Below, piece after piece: positions 47,086-58,070 of a DNA stretch of 64,000 bases. The translations under genes were made by a program, and so were the position numbers. The stretch's first letter is position 1, and each line of letters starts with the position of its first letter. Source of the stretch: Exserohilum rostratum (taxonomy: Eukaryota > Ascomycota > Dothideomycetes > Pleosporales > Pleosporaceae). A model generated the notes under the pieces. That model saw nothing but the letters and a program-made list of their open reading frames with translations, was not told the origin of the DNA and did not search any database. The stretch covers positions 124,001-188,000 of the forward strand of contig CP111160.1 of NCBI GenBank assembly GCA_026367775.1. Direction: 5' to 3'.

Positions 47086-48287
47086 TATTTACTTTTTGCC
47101 GGTTGTGTTGATAAATGGCGTATCTGGCGGAGACGAAGGTCCAAGGAAGAGCTGTTATATTTTTGTCGGCGCTCTCAGATCTGGTATAATCAAATCTGTA
47201 CCAGGGAATCCAGCAGTGGCATCTTGACGTGGTGAATGGAAGAACAGAATGAGCGTGCTGAGCTCTTTTTTACCGATCCGAGAAAGTCAAGGCATCATGA
47301 TTGATGCAAGTGATCTCATTATCAGGGCAAGTCTTGTGCTCGAGCCAACTGCTCATAATAGTGGAGGAGGGGTGGATACTTTCACGTAAGTCGAGGCTGG
47401 CGGGCCAAGAGTCAGGTACATTGTTGATGCGGTCATGGCCTAGACTGTGGAAATCTCTTTTCGGCGAATTTCGCAGCGGAGCTCCATGACGATGGAGGCA
47501 TTGAGTGTGTTTTTGGTGTTGACGTTGAGATCACTCGACAGGCGACGAACCGGTTCAGGTTCAGATGAAAGCCAAGACCATGCACGCTGACATCAGCGTC
47601 GCGGGACCTCGGCCAGCCATGGGATCGGCGCCGTCACCCCACAGTCGAATCACCCTCATCTAACCACCATCAGCACACACGGCTAACCCCGCCTGGGCCT
47701 ACGCCCGGCGCATTGAAACGCAATTGGACGTCGGCCACTGCCGTCCCACGAGCCGAAACGTGTTGCAGACGGCCGCCATCAGATCGAGTAAGGGCGGCAG
47801 CTCGGTCTCGCGATACATGCGCGGCCGGGAGAGAAGGGGTTCACGACGACCAGCGCGGTACGTCAGCGGTCCCCTACTCTGTGGGAGATTGGGGCTGCAA
47901 CGCGAGAATGGGTCGGATTGGCTGGCCCCGTCACGTCAAGTCCTGTGATTCGTGGCATGATGTTTGGCTGCGTGTGGAGAGACACCGGTGCACAGCCTGC
48001 CTGTGACCTGCATTTCCCCGCACGAGGCTATCCTATATACACATGGTATACGCCGCGCACCTAGTGTCTCATCCGGGACACAGCATACGTTACCACACAT
48101 CGATCAAACACTATCTTACACACGTCAACCCGCGGCCGATACACGTTACTCTTGGATCGTCTTGGCCACTACCGTCATCTCCATCACTGCCACGAGATAT
48201 AAGTCAACCGACACATCTACCCCAATCGAGCACACCAGCACTCTATCCGGCACTCACTTTCGCCACTACAACACGCCCATCACCAAC
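47086..48287. other. Intergenic region, no gene seen
   Basis: 1.2 kb between the tRNA and the next gene. Short frames only; the last 300 bp are A/C-rich and may hold the promoter and leader of the 48288 gene. Confidence 0.45.
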
Positions 48288-48877
48288 ATGTCTTTTCTCC
48301 TCCGCACAACCAACCTGGTCCGCCAGAGGCTCTTCACCACGTCAACACGTGCTCGCACTGCCATCTCTGTGCAAGATGCCGCAGCAGCCCACATGGCAGC
48401 CACACCCGGCGCCAGCGTGGTCCCCCGCCTTGGAAGAGTAGCAAGATGGTGAGTCTACTTCCCTCGTCCATCTCCAACCAGCATGTACTGACCACTCTCA
48501 GGTACCTCCCTACCATGGCCATGGTAGCCATCGGTATGATCTATCTTCCCAGGGATAAATCATCGCAGCCTCGTCGGCCGCTTTCCCTCGGTGATGCTAA
48601 TGCTAACATAGGCTTTGGTGTAACCAATGCACTCAACGACGCCAACCGCAAGGTTCACTCTGCTCTCGAGCTCACTCAGGAGCAGAAGAACCAGATGCTC
48701 ATGGACGCCTATGGCGAGCGCTCAAGCCTGGCAGACATGGAGCGAGCCATGGCAGGCCTTGAGGCCAAAGCCGCCACTCCAAGGAAGAGCAGAAACCAGA
48801 TCCTCGAAGAGGCATATGGCGACAAGACCAGCATTGAAGATCTCCAGAGGGCCATGGAGATTTACGAGGTGCAATGA
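48288..48877 (+). CDS. Small mitochondrial-looking orphan protein with internal duplication
   Basis: Three exons: 48288..48448, 48502..48533, 48612..48877; 152 aa. The N-terminus MSFLLRTTNLVRQRLFTTST is basic, hydroxylated and free of acidic residues, as in mitochondrial presequences, followed by one hydrophobic stretch (YLPTMAMVAIGFGVTNAL). The second intron (48534-48611, GTATGA...TGCTAACATAG) has a perfect branch point but is 78 nt long with no stop, so retention would give a 178-aa form. The C-terminal half carries two related 21-residue blocks, NQMLMDAYGERSSLADMERA and NQILEEAYGDKTSIEDLQRA (each followed by M), at residues 91-111 and 126-146. No family recognised. Confidence 0.78.
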
Positions 48878-49709
48878 GTGGAGCAGGAATAGGGGGAAGA
48901 GAGAAAGTCCGGGAGAGAGAGAGAGACGACCCAGCTTCTCGCTGCAGAGAAGGATACGCACGCTACAGACGTGAGGGTTCAGCCCTGGAAAGCTCCGCAA
49001 AAGAAGAGCCCAAGGAAACCCCTGCGCGCTGGACGCCGTGGGAGCCCACACCAGGCCACGAGCAACGGCCTACACAGCCCCAAAGCTGTCCCGGCTCGTG
49101 CACCTCGGAAAGTGGAGGCAGAATGAGAGAGAAGCATATCAAGCATTGCATTAGGCATTTTCCCTTAGCACTTGGCGTTAAAGACCCTGGAATGGGCTAC
49201 GAACATTTTCTATGTACTATACCAACATGAGCATCAATCAAACAAAGATTCAAACCTACAATTTCCACACATGCAGTCCTCTAGCCCGCTAGTAACAATC
49301 GGTCCTTCCTCTTAGTCTTCTTTTTTTCCTTCTAGACATTATGGTTGCAACGTCGCGCGCGCGTCGTGCGTACGCTATCACGCGACAGGACCCGACTTTC
49401 CCGAGTTGCTCCGACCGGCCGCGCTCACGGCTATGTACCTACACCAGGCGGGTATGCACAGTTACATCTACTAAAAAAAACTTCTCCTTCTACTTTGGAA
49501 GAGCGCCTGCGCACAGATGCTCCACTTTTACAACACTTGTGAAAAAGAAAGAAAGAAAAAGTGAAGCTGAAGCGAAGTGTACGAAAAGGGGGTACTCACG
49601 CTAGTAAGGCAAACAAGGTGGCAAAGACGAAGAAGTGAAAAGTATAGACATCATATTAACAAATCATATTCTCATAATCATTACAGTTGCAGACAGGGAA
49701 AAGAAACCC
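48878..49709. other. Convergent 3' region
   Basis: 832 bp between convergent genes. The plus-strand part starts with a GA-rich tract. No gene seen. Confidence 0.45.
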
Positions 49710-52129
49710 TTACTCCTCCCTATCCGTCTTGATAAAACTCCAAAGTTCCCTCCAAACCCCCCTCCCCATCCTCTCAGGCCGTGTCTCTAAAATCTGTCTA
49801 ATCCTCGCCCTCTCATTCCTCCTCGCCGCCTCCGCCTCAACCTCCTCCTGCACCTCTGGATTCAAACTCACACTAACATGCCAATTCTCCTCTTTAAACG
49901 GATCGTCAAACATGTTGTTGTTGTTAGCGGAGGACGACGGGACACCCCTTCCTCCTCCGGCCGCCGCCGCCGCACTGAACCCGGCGTCCATCTCGTACGA
50001 GTCGAAGCGAGGCCGCGGGATGGGCGGAGGCACCGAGTCAGGACCTTCAAGCTCGATGCTGGATAGGTCTTGCAGCACGTAGTCTTCGACGGTGAGATTG
50101 CGGATGTCGACGGCCGTGGTGCGCGGGTAGATGTACTTGTAGGTTAGGTAGAGGACTGCGAAGAGCACGGGGCCAATGTATGCGCCTAGAACATCAAATG
50201 CGAGACTAATAGTTGGTTTGAGGCGGTCAGTGGAGGTAAGCTTGTTTTTTGTGATGAGGATGAGGAAAGGTGGGATGCCCGACCAGATGATTACGAAGGC
50301 GCTGCCGAGGATGCCGATGTAGGCGGGGAGAGGCTGCCAGCGGGATTTGAAAAGCCGCGTTTTGTATAGTGGGTGGTTTCGTCCGAAGATCTTGCGTTTG
50401 GCTAGGCGGTCCAGCCCGGCTTTGAAGCGGAGGAAGGTGAGGCAGAGGCAGAGGTTGATGCACGTTGCTGTGCCGGTGTAGAGTTCAGATAGAGTGATGC
50501 GTGGCTGTGAGCCAGATTTGTCGGCTAGACCGATGAGTGAAAGGAATCCGAGGGCTGAGCATAGTAAAATGGCTGCTAACGGCGTATGCCCGTTGTTTGT
50601 TCGGCCAAAGATGTTGGCGATTTTTCTCGGAAGGTATTGCTGGGACAGCATAAAGACACTTCGTGAAGCCGCATACAGATCGGTGTTTGCGGTCGTGTAC
50701 GCCGATATTATAAAGAGTGCGTTGAGAACATTTGGTAATGCAGTGAGAGATGACTCTTCTGCTGCTATCACGAATGGTGATCTTGTAGCCCCAGTACCTC
50801 TTGCCCATATCTTGGATAAGTGCGGGTTTGCGTAGTTGACGGTGGATCCAGCAGCAAGCATGGCAAAAGGGTACAGGGTGAGCGGTACAATGTATACAAA
50901 CGACATTGTGATGGGTACGTCTTTCCAGGGGTTCTTTGCTTCTCCCGCAGTCATTGCAACAAGGTCTGTTCCGAAGCAAGAGAACATGGCAAGTGTGACT
51001 GAAGTACTTTGTTGCTGTCAGCTTGGTCATCACTAATCCATCTTATGTTACCCACATGAACGCAAACAAGACACCTCCTGCTCCAGAGATACCATAAGAA
51101 TCGTCAGAGACGCCTGTGAGCGCAAGAGGGTCGGCGCGAGTGTTGGTATGTCCAATGGGTTTCCAGTTGGGAGTAAACGCATGTGTTGTATAGTCTACAA
51201 CAGATATTAGTACGAATATCGTAGCTAAGATACACAGAGACTTACTTCCGTAGTATTTTCCCTCTCTCGGACCACCACCTGGACAATTTTAGCAACGTTT
51301 CCCGCAATGTTAAATCACTGAGCATACCTCCAAGGTTGAGCACTACCATCATCACGATGACAAGTACTAGTAAGCTGAGCTTGAACCACATGACCACCTG
51401 AGTACTACGTTAGATAAACCTTTTCGATGTTTTCCAACGCAACATACTCGTTCAATCTTTCCATAAAGCTGCAGATATGTAAGCTTCAAGTCCACCAAAT
51501 ACGTATGTTTGAGCTAACCTTGACACCAAGACAATGCGAAAACGTAGTCAAAACAATAAACGCAATATTAATCGCCGTCTCTGCCCCAGTAGAATGAGGC
51601 TTCGGATCACTCTTCAACAAAGCAGTCAGTTCCGCCGAATGCGCGGTCAATGTAGCCATGGCGCAAATCTTGCCTAGCCTATCGCTCTGTCAGCCGTATG
51701 TATGTATGTATGTATGTCTCACTCCCATGCACTAGCCAAACATACCCATACATGGCTGCAACTGCAAAGCCACTCGCTGGATCCAAAAAGGTGTGGGGCA
51801 GATCGATGAGGGCGCCGGTGAGCGGCCGACATGTCACCATTTCTGTAATCGTGTACATGACACAGGCGATGATGCCTCCGGCAACAACATAGCTGATGGC
51901 TGCTCCGAGTGAGCCAGTCGTTGCGATAAGAGCACCCGATGTGATGAAGATGCCTCCACCGATACAGCCCGAAATTCCAATGCCTATATTGTTACTATGC
52001 ATATTTGCTTAAACGTGGATTTTTGGGATGCTTACCTGCAAGCTGAGGCCTACTGAGGACACGGTCGAGGTGCTCGGAATGCGTTACATAGTATGGCGAG
52101 CGGTCCAGAGGTCGGTGTTCCTCGTCCAT
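49710..52129 (-). CDS. Amino acid permease (APC superfamily, fungal YAT type)
   Basis: Eight exons: 52129..52036, 51983..51746, 51678..51519, 51468..51448, 51397..51328, 51278..51246, 51194..51056, 51006..49710; 683 aa, all phases consistent. Exon 4 is only 21 nt (LYGKIER). Helix 1 carries IGISGCIGGGIFITSGALIA; helix 2 GGIIACVMYTITEMVTCRPL; then GAETAINIAFIVLTTFSHCL, MFSCFGTDLVAMTAGEAKNP and IISAYTTANTDLYAASR, all typical of yeast amino acid transporters. Around exon 8 the start uses acceptor AAAG rather than CAG, the least certain join. The cytosolic C-terminus has an Ala/Gly and Asn run (AAAAAGGGRGVPSSSANNNN). It imports amino acids at the plasma membrane by proton symport; substrate range unknown. 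Confidence 0.9.
51448..51468 (-). other. 21-nt microexon of the amino acid permease gene
   Basis: Encodes LYGKIER between an intron ending ATCTGCAG and one beginning GTATGTTG. Leaving it out keeps frame but removes a conserved loop of the permease, so correct splicing depends on recognising a very small exon. Confidence 0.75.
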
Positions 52130-53456
52130 ACTGGCCACCAGCCCGTCGAGCCAACAACAGCGAGGCTGTACCTTTTCAACCAAGTGAGTCGTATGTACGT
52201 AGTAGTAGGTACGCCTAACAAGAATTCTGATTCAAATATTCGTATCGCTCACAGCAAGCCACAACGACGACAACGCAGAAAACAGCGCTCAGACATGGTT
52301 TTGCGTACGTAGGCATCCATCAGCCTGGTCTCCGGGCAGTACCATCTTCATGTATGCAACAGCAGGCAGCCACCCATTCTTCGCCCCCCAGTAAAAAGTA
52401 CCAAGGCTACCAATACTCCAAGCGGACAATCATTTTTACCCCTCTTATCAGTCCCCGTGTTACCGGTCTACGGAAAGCCCTCAATAAACAGCGAGACCCA
52501 GGCCGAGAAAACGGGCAGGTTGGCACGCGACTTGGCTTTGTGGTGATTGGCTGATGGCCGGTGTGTTTTCTGGGCAACACCCTTGCATATCGCTGTACAT
52601 GTGAAGTTGTGCAATGGGGCTAAAAACGCCACAGGTAGAGGTGACTGGCTTGAGATTGCTGTGAGTTAGCTGTATTTGCTAATAGAGTAGTAAATCAATA
52701 TTAAGAGGCTGTATAGAAATTACATGTTAACTCTTCTAAGATTCTGTGTTACTGAACGATATTAGTCCCTCTACGAGCAGTAAACTGCAGAGCAAGATTT
52801 CTCTCATGAAAAAGTTCTTGTAGTTTAATATTGTTACTCTGCGTAAGATTTCATATTGTATATTACTACCTCTCTATTTATTAGGTATCGAGTATAGCAC
52901 TTTATTACCATCTTATATTCTGTACTCTACAGTAAATATACTCGTTCAATGTATTAAAGTTACATAAAGATATGAACAGTTGTTATTTGATTGTTATTTT
53001 ACTTTACAACTGAGCCTTTAGTACGTATTAGTATCTATTAAACTTGACTCTACCCCTACCTACCCCACCCCACCCGTTTCCTAGCCTCGCCGTGGGTATC
53101 ACAGCCACGCTTCTTGCAGCCTACCGGTGTACGTTTCTGGTAACGCAGCACAGGTGGCCATCGCTTAAAATTGCTTATTGGGTCCTTCGTCCATATCCAA
53201 GCCGTTGTTCCGGAACCGAATACGGGTTGTTTCAAGCCTCGGCATCTGGGGGCGGAAACGCATGCGCGATGCAATTAGGCTCTAGTCATCACAACTGATA
53301 ACGGCTGTCCGTATCTGAGAGTGAGCACGCGGGCTGGCCGTTTATTCGAGGCGTTCGCATTCTCATCACTCTACAAACAAGGTTCACCATGGTTTGCGCG
53401 CTGAACTTCCTACGTCTCCACCCTGCTCTCGTGGCATCTGTGGTTCCTGCTCGTCT
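52130..53456. other. Divergent intergenic region with AT-rich island
   Basis: It holds the permease promoter, then an abrupt AT-rich stretch (about 52660-53045), then GC-normal DNA before the next gene. No gene seen. Confidence 0.55.
52660..53045. repeat. AT-rich island, probable RIP-decayed relic
   Basis: Roughly 385 bp dominated by A and T with many TA steps and no open frame (for example TATATTACTACCTCTCTATT, TTATTTGATTGTTATTTTAC), with sharp boundaries to normal DNA. In Pezizomycotina such islands are usually remnants of repeats mutated by RIP. Origin element not identifiable by eye. Confidence 0.55.
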
Positions 53457-54890
53457 ATGATGTCTATTTCAAGCAGTTCTTCGCATCCTTCAGCGCGTCG
53501 CTCCTCGTTAGCAGTCGACCATTTCCCGATATTCTCAGCCTCGTTTGGCTCGCATTCGGAAACTCACTTGCAGCGATCTGGCCAGAAGTTTTTCTCCAAG
53601 CCTTATGACGTTGCGACATCGGTCTCACCGTCAGGCTGGGTTGCGGTGTGCTCGCCAAAGCAGGTACGGCTATACGACGTAAAGAACGGGAACCAGAGTC
53701 GAGACATTCCGCTCAAGGCTGAGTTGAGCATCCCGACGCTTCACAAGGATGAGAGGATACGAGACATCGCGCTGTCAGAAGATCTGCTTGCAGTAATTAC
53801 CCATAGACGGTTACTAGTCTATGACGAGTATTGTCGGAATGGCGGCATGCCCATCTTGGTGAAGGAACAGCGTATCGACCAAAACGAGTGCTGGATCCCG
53901 AGATCTGTATCAATATCCCAAGTTGGCGCTCCATCTATCGAAACAACAGCCACTGCGAATGTGGCTGTAGGCGGGGAAGGGACAAGCGGGGTGAAGATCT
54001 TCAAATATGTTTACTCGCAAGGCTGGAATGTCGAGAACTACTGCGCAACATTGACATGCCCGCAGAACAACGGGGCTATCAAGATTGTTGGTTTTTCACC
54101 TCGTCGAAGCGACGTCCTGTATGGTCCGATGGCTTTTGCTTTGTCGACAGGCAACCACTTGTACTGCTGGAACATTAGTAAACATTTGAGTTCCACATCG
54201 ACTCAACGGCTCGATCCGATTTGGCATATTGACTGTAACTCAAGTAGCAGCGAACGTGTAAGGAGTCTTTGCGAGAGTTTGTGCAATACTAACCTGGTAC
54301 AGGCTTTTCGCGACGAGATCTCGACAGCAACTTTGATAGTATCGCCGACAGGAAGACCTTATATTCTCTGCACAGTGGACCACAAGGCAGGATCATGTCT
54401 TCCCCCAACCTTTATCGTACCGATTGACACTTTTGAGACAAGCCCACAAACCCTTCGCCAAATGATCAAACCGATACCCGAGAGCGTAGTTGGGTCGAGC
54501 GTCCTTGCTGGTACTGCATCCTGCAACGGCCGTTTCGTAGTAGTAGTAGAGAAATGTCACAGTGGAGTCGAAATGAAATTGCTGACTGTTCATGGAGCGG
54601 TCACAGGCGGTTTGACAACGTCAGCTGCCAGCATGCTGTCATGGGCGGTTAAGCTACGGGCCAACAGTGCTGAAGCTTCGAAGATAGCAATCTCCATCGA
54701 CGAACAGAATGCGGCTCTTGGAATTATCGCGATTGATGGCCACGGAAATGTCGTTTGTTCGAGGATCAGCGTACCGGAAATGCTGCAAAATCGATTGCAG
54801 TATCTCGCTCCACCGCCTAGGCACGTGGCTCCTTTTGAGCTTGCTGTTCCGGATAGACCTGCAGAGCGCATTGATATTGTTCCGGGTTGA
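53457..54890 (+). CDS. Beta-propeller-like (WD40-like) protein of unknown function
   Basis: Open from 53394; the first in-frame ATGs are at 53457 and 53460 (MMSISSSSSHPSARRSSL). Repeated strands resemble propeller blades: DVATSVSPSGWVAVCSPKQV followed by RLYDVKNG, DIALSEDLLAVITHRRLLVY, VKIFKYVYSQGWNVENY, VGFSPRRSDVLYGPMAFALS with HLYCWNIS, and LGIIAIDGHGNVVCSRI. Such proteins are common, uncharacterised fungal WD-like repeat proteins. A probable 45-nt intron at 54258-54302 (GTAAGG; ACTAAC branch; TACAG acceptor) has no stop and is a multiple of three, so the protein is 477 or 462 aa depending on splicing. The C-terminus is PAERIDIVPG. Confidence 0.75.
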   Translation: MMSISSSSSHPSARRSSLAVDHFPIFSASFGSHSETHLQRSGQKFFSKPYDVATSVSPSGWVAVCSPKQVRLYDVKNGNQSRDIPLKAELSIPTLHKDERIRDIALSEDLLAVITHRRLLVYDEYCRNGGMPILVKEQRIDQNECWIPRSVSISQVGAPSIETTATANVAVGGEGTSGVKIFKYVYSQGWNVENYCATLTCPQNNGAIKIVGFSPRRSDVLYGPMAFALSTGNHLYCWNISKHLSSTSTQRLDPIWHIDCNSSSSERVRSLCESLCNTNLVQAFRDEISTATLIVSPTGRPYILCTVDHKAGSCLPPTFIVPIDTFETSPQTLRQMIKPIPESVVGSSVLAGTASCNGRFVVVVEKCHSGVEMKLLTVHGAVTGGLTTSAASMLSWAVKLRANSAEASKIAISIDEQNAALGIIAIDGHGNVVCSRISVPEMLQNRLQYLAPPPRHVAPFELAVPDRPAERIDIVPG

Positions 54891-55564
54891 GGCTTGTGGT
54901 ATCAAGGTTAGACATCGAATCTGGTGCCGCCAAGTTTTTCGTACAAACCAGCGATGTTGGACCTGTTTGGATATTGCAGAAACGAGATTTTACAATACAG
55001 GAGAGTGGAGGGAAAGAGAGATGAAACAGTCCAGACGCCTTGCATCACTCATTGGTGCTCGCTAAGGCACCTGCCTGACCAGGAAGAACAACATGCCAAC
55101 CCAAGTCAGTTTCGCTTGTCGACAACAGAAAAACTACAACTGTCAACGGAATGTTCACCCTAGTGGATATGCAAACTCGCCTTTCTGTCGGATCACTCAT
55201 GGGAATGTCAAATTCAATCTGCCATGACTGGGAGTTGACTGATCTTGCATCACTTCGACTTCCTGTACCATTCCTACTTTCCCAATCCGGAAGTTGACAA
55301 CTATTCTACGTGCAGGGCAACAACACACCGCCCATGTTTTATGGAAAGAGCAAGGAAAGAGTAATGACGTATGTGTCCTTTGGATACTTCAGCGCGCCCT
55401 TTCTGGACACTACTAAGATTTACATCCGTACATCGTCTTCTTACACAACCACCTACCTCTGTCTTCAAAATTGCTATCGACAACCCTCAGTTTTCTTGTC
55501 CGTTCCAAAACTACCACAACTACGAACCGCAAATCCTCAGCAAAGCCGATCTTATCCCCCATTC
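54891..55564. other. Intergenic region between tandem plus-strand genes
   Basis: 674 bp. An open frame from 55310 runs into the next gene but its first 85 codons lack a sensible start or composition, so I treat it as leader. Confidence 0.5.
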
Positions 55565-56245
55565 ATGTTCACCAAGACGGTCTTTTTATTCACACTCTTC
55601 CACCTGCACATCCTCAGCGCACCCCACGCTCCGCGCGCCTTCCCCCCACCCTTCCTCCCAATCCAATACATCTGCCACACAGTCTACCCCTCAGACCTCA
55701 CAATCCTCAACTCTCTCTACGCGCCCTCCACGACCAACACCACCAGTACCTCATCCAGCACCACGCCCTCGCGCCTGCACGCCAGCAAATCCCTCTTCAT
55801 GCTCCGCCGCCAACTACACTCCACGTTCGAAATCGCAACTCGAGTCCAATTCACCAACCTACCTTTGATTCTCTCAAACTACACATGCAGACTGGAATTC
55901 GTGTTGCCGCGCAAGGATCTCCAGCGGATTTCCGGGGGAAATCCTAGTTTCCACGTGTACCAGGTTGAGCGGGCGGCGGAGGCAGAGGCGTCGTGGGATA
56001 CGTATGAGGGGAACAAAGAGGGGGTGAGGTTGTTTGGGACGGTGAATGGGGAGGAGGCGGCGCTGAGACGGACGAGGTTGGCGGCTGGGGTGGCGGCAGT
56101 GAATGAGACGTTGTGTAATGAGACGTTGACGTTTCAGATGGGGTTGATGTACGAGGGGGTGGAGAGGCCCAATTATTGGCAGTTTATGAATGTGGCACCG
56201 CCGGGGTATCCGGTGCAGGGGTTCCGGATGGTATATGGCTGTTGA
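55565..56245 (+). CDS. Small secreted glycoprotein, possibly But2 C-terminal-like
   Basis: Single exon, 226 aa from the Met of MFTKTVFLFTLFHLHILSAP, a clear signal peptide. The mature part has four cysteines (YICHTVYPSD, YTCRLEFVLP, LCNETL and the terminal YGC), consistent with two disulfides, and N-glycosylation sequons (NTTS, NYTC, NETL twice). The pattern of an N-terminal Cys-beta stretch, CRLEFVLPRKDL, then CNETLTFQMGL and YWQF resembles the C-terminal domain of But2-like secreted fungal proteins; this is a tentative match. The gene switches from C-rich to G-rich codon choice halfway, a compositional oddity. Function unknown; secretion fits a cell-wall or host-interaction role. Confidence 0.68.
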   Translation: MFTKTVFLFTLFHLHILSAPHAPRAFPPPFLPIQYICHTVYPSDLTILNSLYAPSTTNTTSTSSSTTPSRLHASKSLFMLRRQLHSTFEIATRVQFTNLPLILSNYTCRLEFVLPRKDLQRISGGNPSFHVYQVERAAEAEASWDTYEGNKEGVRLFGTVNGEEAALRRTRLAAGVAAVNETLCNETLTFQMGLMYEGVERPNYWQFMNVAPPGYPVQGFRMVYGC

Positions 56246-56523
56246 AGGGTCGGTTATGTTTCTATGATTTGCGTTGAGCTGGGGTGGCTGAGACTGTTGA
56301 GGAGGATTAGTTCTGACTGTTATTGTTAGCCTATGTTACCCTTCATTCCCAAATGAGCACATCCTAGTCTTAAATCTTATGAAGTGGTGAATGACATGGC
56401 CTGCATCCTTCATTGCTATGTACATCATCTCTTGTAGTGAATAGATTCGTTGAGTTTCATCATATCTTCGTACAGTGGAATACAGTAATGATACACATGT
56501 TGTCTTTGCTCGACATCATTTCT

Positions 56524-57560
56524 TCAAACTTTTGCCGTCTCAGTGGCCATTAACCTGCTTGGAGATTTGACAAGACCAGCCTCGTCTCCAGGGCTGCCGC
56601 GGAATTTCCACTGTCCGTTTGCCACCTCATCGTCGGTGGCATTGTCCAGTCTCTTGAGCTCTCTCCTCATGTATCCGACAATCTGAGCCAGCTTCTCAAA
56701 GTCGACGTCCTCCTTGGCACCGAGCAGGTTTCTCCAAATGGCAGCTGCAAGCATGGCATCGCCCTTCATGAGGCCCTCGTCATACGACAAGAGTACTGCG
56801 CGCCACTGCGAGAACATGTCCTTGAGGTACTTTTGGCGCAGCGAGTTGGCATTGAACTTGTGCCATATGACCAGACGGTCTTCGGCGGCGTAGAAGGCGT
56901 GGTTTGTGATGTGCTGGATCCAGACCGGAGCGTGGGTCTGGGGAAACATGCGAAAGCGGACTTGCAGCATGTACATGTGGAGAAAGGTGATTTGGGCCCA
57001 GTTGGAAAAGGTCGGCTTCAATCCGAGGGCTGAGTCGCTGGTGAGCCAAGGCCTTCCTGCTGTCATGATTTAGACTTACTGTCGTACCACCAACCCTCGC
57101 CTTCGCCCAGGTGCACGCCATTCTCGTCGACGGGAATCTCGCCGCGCTTCTCCAAGGCCTGCGGTATTTTGTACTCGCCGGGCTTGGTGCACTCCTTGAT
57201 CAGGTCTCTAGTTGCGCCGTATGCGACATAGGTCTCAGTCATCAACGGTGCTTTTTCACGTAGTTTCTGGGCGAGCCCAGTTACACCGGATGCCACGCCT
57301 GGGTGCGGCTTCTTGATTGCCTCTGGTCTCACATCTGCTGACTGTCGCTGCGACACATGATATAGGGACGGAGTGGTAGTGGAAATTGCTCGATGCGCTT
57401 GGCGAAAAGACGACAATTGACTCGTTCGCTACAGCAGTTAGCGACGGCGAGGAGCACGGGGGCGGGGGCTGTAGCCGTGGCTGTGTACCTGTAGCAGAGG
57501 CTTAGAGGACCTGAGTAGCGCGCGAGAGCAGGCGGCGCAGGTGAAGGTGGACGAGGCCAT
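56524..57560 (-). CDS. CBP3: Ubiquinol-cytochrome c chaperone CBP3 (UQCC1 family)
   Basis: Three exons: 57560..57489, 57428..57080, 57029..56524; 308 aa. Exon 1 (MASSTFTCAACSRALLRSSK) and the start of exon 2 (RTSQLSSFRQAHRAISTTT) form a mitochondrial targeting sequence. Intron 2 (GTAAGT...GCGACTCAG) joins EGEGWWYD to TLGLKPTFSNWAQITFLHMY, the family's diagnostic segment; reading through would stop after SKSKS. Further conserved pieces are VWIQHITNHAFYAAEDRLV and AIWRNLLGAKEDVDFEKLAQ. CBP3 with CBP6 binds newly made cytochrome b at the mitoribosome exit and is needed for complex III assembly. Confidence 0.94.
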
Positions 57561-58070
57561 TGCGGGGTGTCGATGTGGGAAAAAAAGATGCCTGTGCTTG
57601 GAGTTGAGAAAGTCGCGAGTCGCGCCCGCCGCCCTCCATCGATGACGGCACGACCCTGGCCCACCACAGCGCCCAATCAGCGCCAACCCCAGCAACAGCA
57701 GTAGTGGCAGTAGTGGCAGCAGTGGCAGCATCACACCAAGTCACCCCATGTTGCATTACCTGGCGAGCATTTCTCCGCTGGCACGTTTCTCCAATTGCGC
57801 TGCAGTTGGACATGCCCACAGTCAGGATTTTATGCCGAAGCCCGGTTTGGCCAACCCCAGACATGCTATTACCCCAGGATGGGCCTGCATCCCTCATTCG
57901 GGACCCTGGCACGCTTGGTATGCAGCGCCGAGCCACGGGGAATAGGGTGACATTGCTCGGAGATGCGTCGCCAACCCAACCCTCTTCAGCCAGCTGCTGC
58001 CGCTTTATAGAGCCGCCTTCCCATCGCTCCATTGCACCAGCACGCCTGCATATCGCATAGGCTCTTCACC
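57561..58070. other. Divergent promoter of CBP3 and the arrestin gene
   Basis: 510 bp between head-to-head starts. Includes a GTAGTGGCA-type tract at about 57698-57727. No gene seen. Confidence 0.5.
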
